From positions 1 to 51,962 of the forward strand of contig BNTV01000019.1 of the NCBI GenBank assembly GCA_025996865.1: a DNA stretch of 51,962 bases. Reading direction: 5' to 3'. Below are positions 49,210-51,962 of the stretch, piece by piece. The stretch's first letter is position 1. Every line of letters begins with the position of its first letter. Made by a program: the position numbers and the translations under genes. This DNA comes from Bacteroidia bacterium. Lineage in GTDB: Bacteria > Bacteroidota > Bacteroidia > Bacteroidales > Azobacteroidaceae. The notes beneath the pieces are model-generated. The model ran no database searches. It was not told where the DNA came from and saw only the letters and a list, made by a program, of their open reading frames with translations.

Positions 49210-49290
49210 CAACCGTTTTGCTGTACGTCGCCATGGATTAAACGGGCGACTAAATCTTTTTCAAGTTCTTGGGGAGGTATTGCATTCATT
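49210..49290 (-). pseudogene. N-terminal stub of an ECF sigma factor
   Basis: A 26-codon ORF reading MNAIPPQELEKDLVARLIHG then DVQQNG and stop. It matches the start of Bacteroidota ECF sigma factors (LVARLIxGDEQAF) and then ends. An exact -7 box (49313-49320) still lies upstream. It is probably a truncated sigma gene that once belonged to the glucanase locus; the GH16 gene follows on the same strand. Confidence 0.6.
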
Positions 49291-49312
49291 CCTAATCCAT
49301 TTTTTACATCAC

Positions 49313-49320
49313 AAAGATAC
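49313..49320 (-). promoter_or_regulatory. -7 promoter box before the sigma stub and GH16
   Basis: Minus-strand TATCTTTG fits TAnnTTTG, 22 bases before the stub ATG. It could now drive GH16 expression, with a long 5' UTR. Confidence 0.5.
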
Positions 49321-49432
49321 AGATTTTTATTTTTTAACGGGTTTTAATTGAATCAATCATTTACTACTTGAATATAGTTTTATTGCAAAGTTTATTCCCA
49401 TAAAAACTTGTGAATAATACCTCCTACCAATT

Positions 49433-50626
49433 CTATTTAATTGCCCTATCGGGAATAGCAGGCAATGCTTGCCGTTGTAAATAGAATGTATATTTTTGTT
49501 GTAAACGAGTGATATATGGGGGGAGCAAACGACCAATACGATTTACTTTTATGCTTTTCCATTTCTTAATTTTTATGTCTTGGAATAAAAACTCTACAAT
49601 TTTACCTCCATCTATGAAAGAAATATAGGCGTGGGCTATCTTTTCTTCGAAACAACCGTTTTTAAATAAAATAGATTTTTCTTTCTCTTCTGCATTTATC
49701 CTATCTTCATCCACTATTCTTCCTTTTAAACAATATAATTCAGTATCCTGACCGCCTCTAATAATATCACAATCGGGTCGTATATTTACAAAATAACGAT
49801 ATTTAGTTTCTCCATCTTCTTGATATTCTTCTTTGAAAATATCCCCTGTCGCTGGAACATCAGGAGGAAGATTATTTTGTTTCAAAAATCTTTCACATTC
49901 TAAGATTTTTCTTAAATCTTCTTTAGTTAACTCTTCTGCTTCTATCTTTAATATGTCTTTTTCTAATATAGGCGTTTGTGTTCTTGCTATTAGATTTTTA
50001 TATATGATAGATATGAACTCGCTATCAATATCTGCGCCATCATTCTTAAATGTTTCGCTTAAAACTTTCGCCCATTCGGGATGGATTTTATAAAAATCCC
50101 AAAACAAACTATTTTTTGCCTGCTGTAAAGCCAACTCCCATTCTTTCAACACATAAATGGATGGTGTTTGCTTTACCCAATCTTCTATTTTTGAAAATAG
50201 GGACTGGGCATCTTTTAGTTCAGTTTTTGATTCTACAAAGATGTGATTACTTTTCAATTCATCATACAAACCTGCTTCTGTTAATTTTAATACAATATCC
50301 TGTTTGGATTCATTACTGAAAATAAAAATTGGAGCAAAGCTGACAGAATTAAATTGTTTAATAAAATCAATGTTATCATCTATTAAAAATTGTGGCAGTT
50401 GGCTACCGAATCCATGTAAGTCCCAATCCAGCAGAAGGAAACTAATGAAATTAAAATGACTAATCTCCTCATTACTGGGCAATCTTCCATATGTAAATAA
50501 AGGAATATTTCTCTTCTTAAAAGAGTTTCTTATTTTTCTAATAATATCTCCTCTATTCTTCCTTAAGTAAAGGGAATCATCAACTATAACTCCAACACCT
50601 TTAAATAAGTCTAATACATTATTCAT
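49433..50626 (-). CDS. Receiver-like domain protein (Response_reg_2-type)
   Basis: A 397-residue protein with an atypical receiver domain at about 8-150. GVGVIVDDSLYLRKNRGDII carries the acidic pair and FNFISFLLLDWDLHGF the likely phosphate-accepting aspartate. The C-terminal 240 residues are helical, then beta-rich (EEYQEDGETKYRYFVNIRPD, CDIIRGGQDTELYCL), and have no family I recognise. The start overlaps the end of the GHKL ATPase gene by 8 bases, so the two are translationally coupled and likely form a signalling pair. It is AT-rich like the accessory island. Confidence 0.72.
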   Translation of the reverse strand: MNNVLDLFKGVGVIVDDSLYLRKNRGDIIRKIRNSFKKRNIPLFTYGRLPSNEEISHFNFISFLLLDWDLHGFGSQLPQFLIDDNIDFIKQFNSVSFAPIFIFSNESKQDIVLKLTEAGLYDELKSNHIFVESKTELKDAQSLFSKIEDWVKQTPSIYVLKEWELALQQAKNSLFWDFYKIHPEWAKVLSETFKNDGADIDSEFISIIYKNLIARTQTPILEKDILKIEAEELTKEDLRKILECERFLKQNNLPPDVPATGDIFKEEYQEDGETKYRYFVNIRPDCDIIRGGQDTELYCLKGRIVDEDRINAEEKEKSILFKNGCFEEKIAHAYISFIDGGKIVEFLFQDIKIKKWKSIKVNRIGRLLPPYITRLQQKYTFYLQRQALPAIPDRAIK

Positions 50627-51962
50627 TTTCTTCAGATTTTACGAAATTAACAACAAAGTTTGCACCGGATAATATTTTTTCTGACTTTAAATCAGCTAAA
50701 TCAATAGAATATCCCATTCTGTTCAATAACTGTCGAGCGATATATAACCCTAATCCTCGACCTTCTTCTTTGCCTGAATAAAAAGCTTCAAAAATATATG
50801 GAGCATCATCAGGACAAATACCGGGACCATTGTCTGAAAATATAAGTTGCTGATTTTCTCCATCTAATGTTATGCGTATTTTCTTTTCTTGTATATTAAT
50901 GACAGATAACCAATAAACGGCATTATCAAATAGATTAATTAACAATTGCAATAAAACAGCATCGGTACATTTTGCTAAAACAGGAGAACCTTTTTTTACA
51001 ACATCCAAACTTATGTTTTCTCGTTGTAATGTTCGTTTATAAATGGTTATGACTTTATCTAAAATATCATTAACTCTTATAGAACGTCTTCTTTGTTTCG
51101 AAGATTTAAACAATAATTGGATGTCTTTCATCTGAGAATCCACAAAAGAAAATATGCCTCTTATCTTTAATAATTCCTCTGAAACTTCTTTTTCAGAAAA
51201 CACTTTACCTCCAATGTCTTTTATCAAATTATCAATAGCTTCTACTCCTTTGTTGAGCATCATCATTATATCATGTGAGGCAGTTTCTACAGAAAGGCCT
51301 ACACCTGCTAAATCTGTTGTTGTCTCAAGTTGCTTTTTATAAAAATCTTGCTCTTTTTTATATGACTTAACAACATCGTTATAAGCCGCCATTGCTATTG
51401 TATTGCCTGATATACTTTTTTCAAGAGCAGTAAATTTGCTATCCACGATACGCAGCTTGTTTATTTTTTGTTGCTCTTCTTGTTCTATTCGTTGCTTATA
51501 TTGTGCGTATGGATGCTGGTGTATATATTTCAATATGGTTTGTAACAATACAATAAAATCTTTTGTTGCATTTCCCTCTTCAATTAAACCTTCTCTATTT
51601 GTTTTATCTTTCAATTTTGAATTCTCTTTTTTGGAAATATCTACAAAACCGACAACTTGGTCGTTACTTAAATAATCGCCCGAACGACCAACGGCTCTTT
51701 TTTTATCAGTTCCAATCCAATCGATATCAGGATCGCCATAAGGGGCTACTCGTATTTTATCTCGATATAAATAAATTCTATGGTCTTTTATTGTTTTTGT
51801 TTCCTCTCTGTCAAGATAATAACGAGATTCTTTCTTCGCAGCAAAATCAAAAACAAAGAAGTTGAAACCAAAATTTCCACAATCACTATTTCTGATTTCA
51901 GGATTATCTATTTTTAAAGAACATTTTGTAAGTGCTGATTTATTCGGAAATCCTGAAATCAG
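50619..51962 (-). CDS. GHKL ATPase / histidine-kinase-like protein, 5' end beyond the window
   Basis: A partial gene of at least 447 residues, open to the right edge. The visible N-terminal part (IYLYRDKIRVAPYGDPDIDW, GTDKKRAVGRSGDYLSNDQV, DKTNREGLIEEG) matches the linker of Hsp90/MORC-like GHKL ATPases. A coiled coil and dimerisation region with SVETASHDIMMMLN (possible phospho-acceptor His) follows. The C-terminal kinase ATPase has N box LLINLFDNAVYWL, G1 FSDNGPGI and G2 GRGLGLYIARQLL. Two ATPase-like modules in one protein, with a receiver-like partner, are seen in predicted conflict systems. No stop precedes it in the window. Confidence 0.78.
   Translation of the reverse strand: MISGFPNKSALTKCSLKIDNPEIRNSDCGNFGFNFFVFDFAAKKESRYYLDREETKTIKDHRIYLYRDKIRVAPYGDPDIDWIGTDKKRAVGRSGDYLSNDQVVGFVDISKKENSKLKDKTNREGLIEEGNATKDFIVLLQTILKYIHQHPYAQYKQRIEQEEQQKINKLRIVDSKFTALEKSISGNTIAMAAYNDVVKSYKKEQDFYKKQLETTTDLAGVGLSVETASHDIMMMLNKGVEAIDNLIKDIGGKVFSEKEVSEELLKIRGIFSFVDSQMKDIQLLFKSSKQRRRSIRVNDILDKVITIYKRTLQRENISLDVVKKGSPVLAKCTDAVLLQLLINLFDNAVYWLSVINIQEKKIRITLDGENQQLIFSDNGPGICPDDAPYIFEAFYSGKEEGRGLGLYIARQLLNRMGYSIDLADLKSEKILSGANFVVNFVKSEENE

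Noticed and set aside
49075..49212. N-terminal extension of the GH16 enzyme
   Set aside because: The signal peptide and lipobox start at 49074; the extension is not signal-like.
1..51962. tRNA, rRNA and CRISPR arrays
   Set aside because: I saw no tRNA T-loop with a matching acceptor stem, no rRNA-like sequence and no regularly spaced direct repeats.

Overview
The window looks like a chromosome segment of a member of the Bacteroidota, probably Bacteroidales. The evidence: many genes are preceded by the Bacteroidota -7 promoter box (TAnnTTTG); Shine-Dalgarno sequences are scarce; there are numerous lipoproteins, a TonB-dependent receptor, a CotH-like protein with a type IX secretion sorting domain, ECF sigma factors, and the glyS-FKBP neighbourhood. 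No tRNA, rRNA, CRISPR array or complete insertion sequence was seen. All calls come from reading the sequence; no database search was run.

Layout. 0.3-0.9 kb: a hicAB toxin-antitoxin pair. 0.9-13.4 kb: housekeeping and envelope genes (NAD(P)HX dehydratase without its epimerase half, a glycosyltransferase, OmpH, PepD) and secreted or outer-membrane proteins (beta-helix lipoprotein, EEP-family nuclease/phosphatase, CotH/T9SS protein, GH29 fucosidase, TonB receptor). 13.9-28 kb: tsaC, a TcmP/DUF5131 pair, an S9 peptidase, FKBP and glyS, an HTH regulator, a sigma/anti-sigma pair, rnz-queE-queD, a phosphoethanolamine transferase and a second ECF sigma factor with a membrane partner. 28-31 kb: uvrA. 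31-37.5 kb: an AT-rich accessory island with a zeta-type toxin pair, a strongly folded putative non-coding RNA, a HAD/phosphoribosyltransferase/DprA-like cassette, a broken antitoxin, an intact AAA ATPase between degenerate repeats, and two broken ATPases. 37.6-47.6 kb: GHL10 hydrolase, fRMsr, a YafQ-type pair, RNase H, aroK, alanine dehydrogenase, an S41 peptidase, an outer-membrane protein and parC. 47.7-52 kb: an orphan antitoxin-like gene, a decayed beta-glucan locus (GH30 tail, GH16, sigma-factor stub), and a receiver-like protein paired with a GHKL ATPase/kinase that runs off the right edge.

Three layers of structure are not explained by ordinary annotation. (1) A leader family occurs five times (13.4, 20.7, 25.4, 36.2 and 41.6 kb). 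Each copy starts ATGAAACC(C/G)G(C/T)ATG; four have a 3' arm forming a stem with it; each runs to a second ATGAAA. In four copies that second ATG starts an unrelated gene (TonB receptor, phosphoethanolamine transferase, ATPase, alanine dehydrogenase). Three copies encode the same short peptide, MKP(A/V)CK(N/S)CAKEH, and three have a -7 box just upstream. The outer stem keeps its pairing through a compensatory C-G to G-C change. (2) Two families of palindromic repeats lie inside protein-coding genes in frame: in parC, in an S9 peptidase, and in or next to the signal peptides of an S41 lipoprotein and an outer-membrane protein. (3) A 120-nt nested stem-loop with a U-tract precedes the HAD/PRTase/DprA cassette. 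It recalls a retron or attenuator RNA, but no reverse transcriptase is present.
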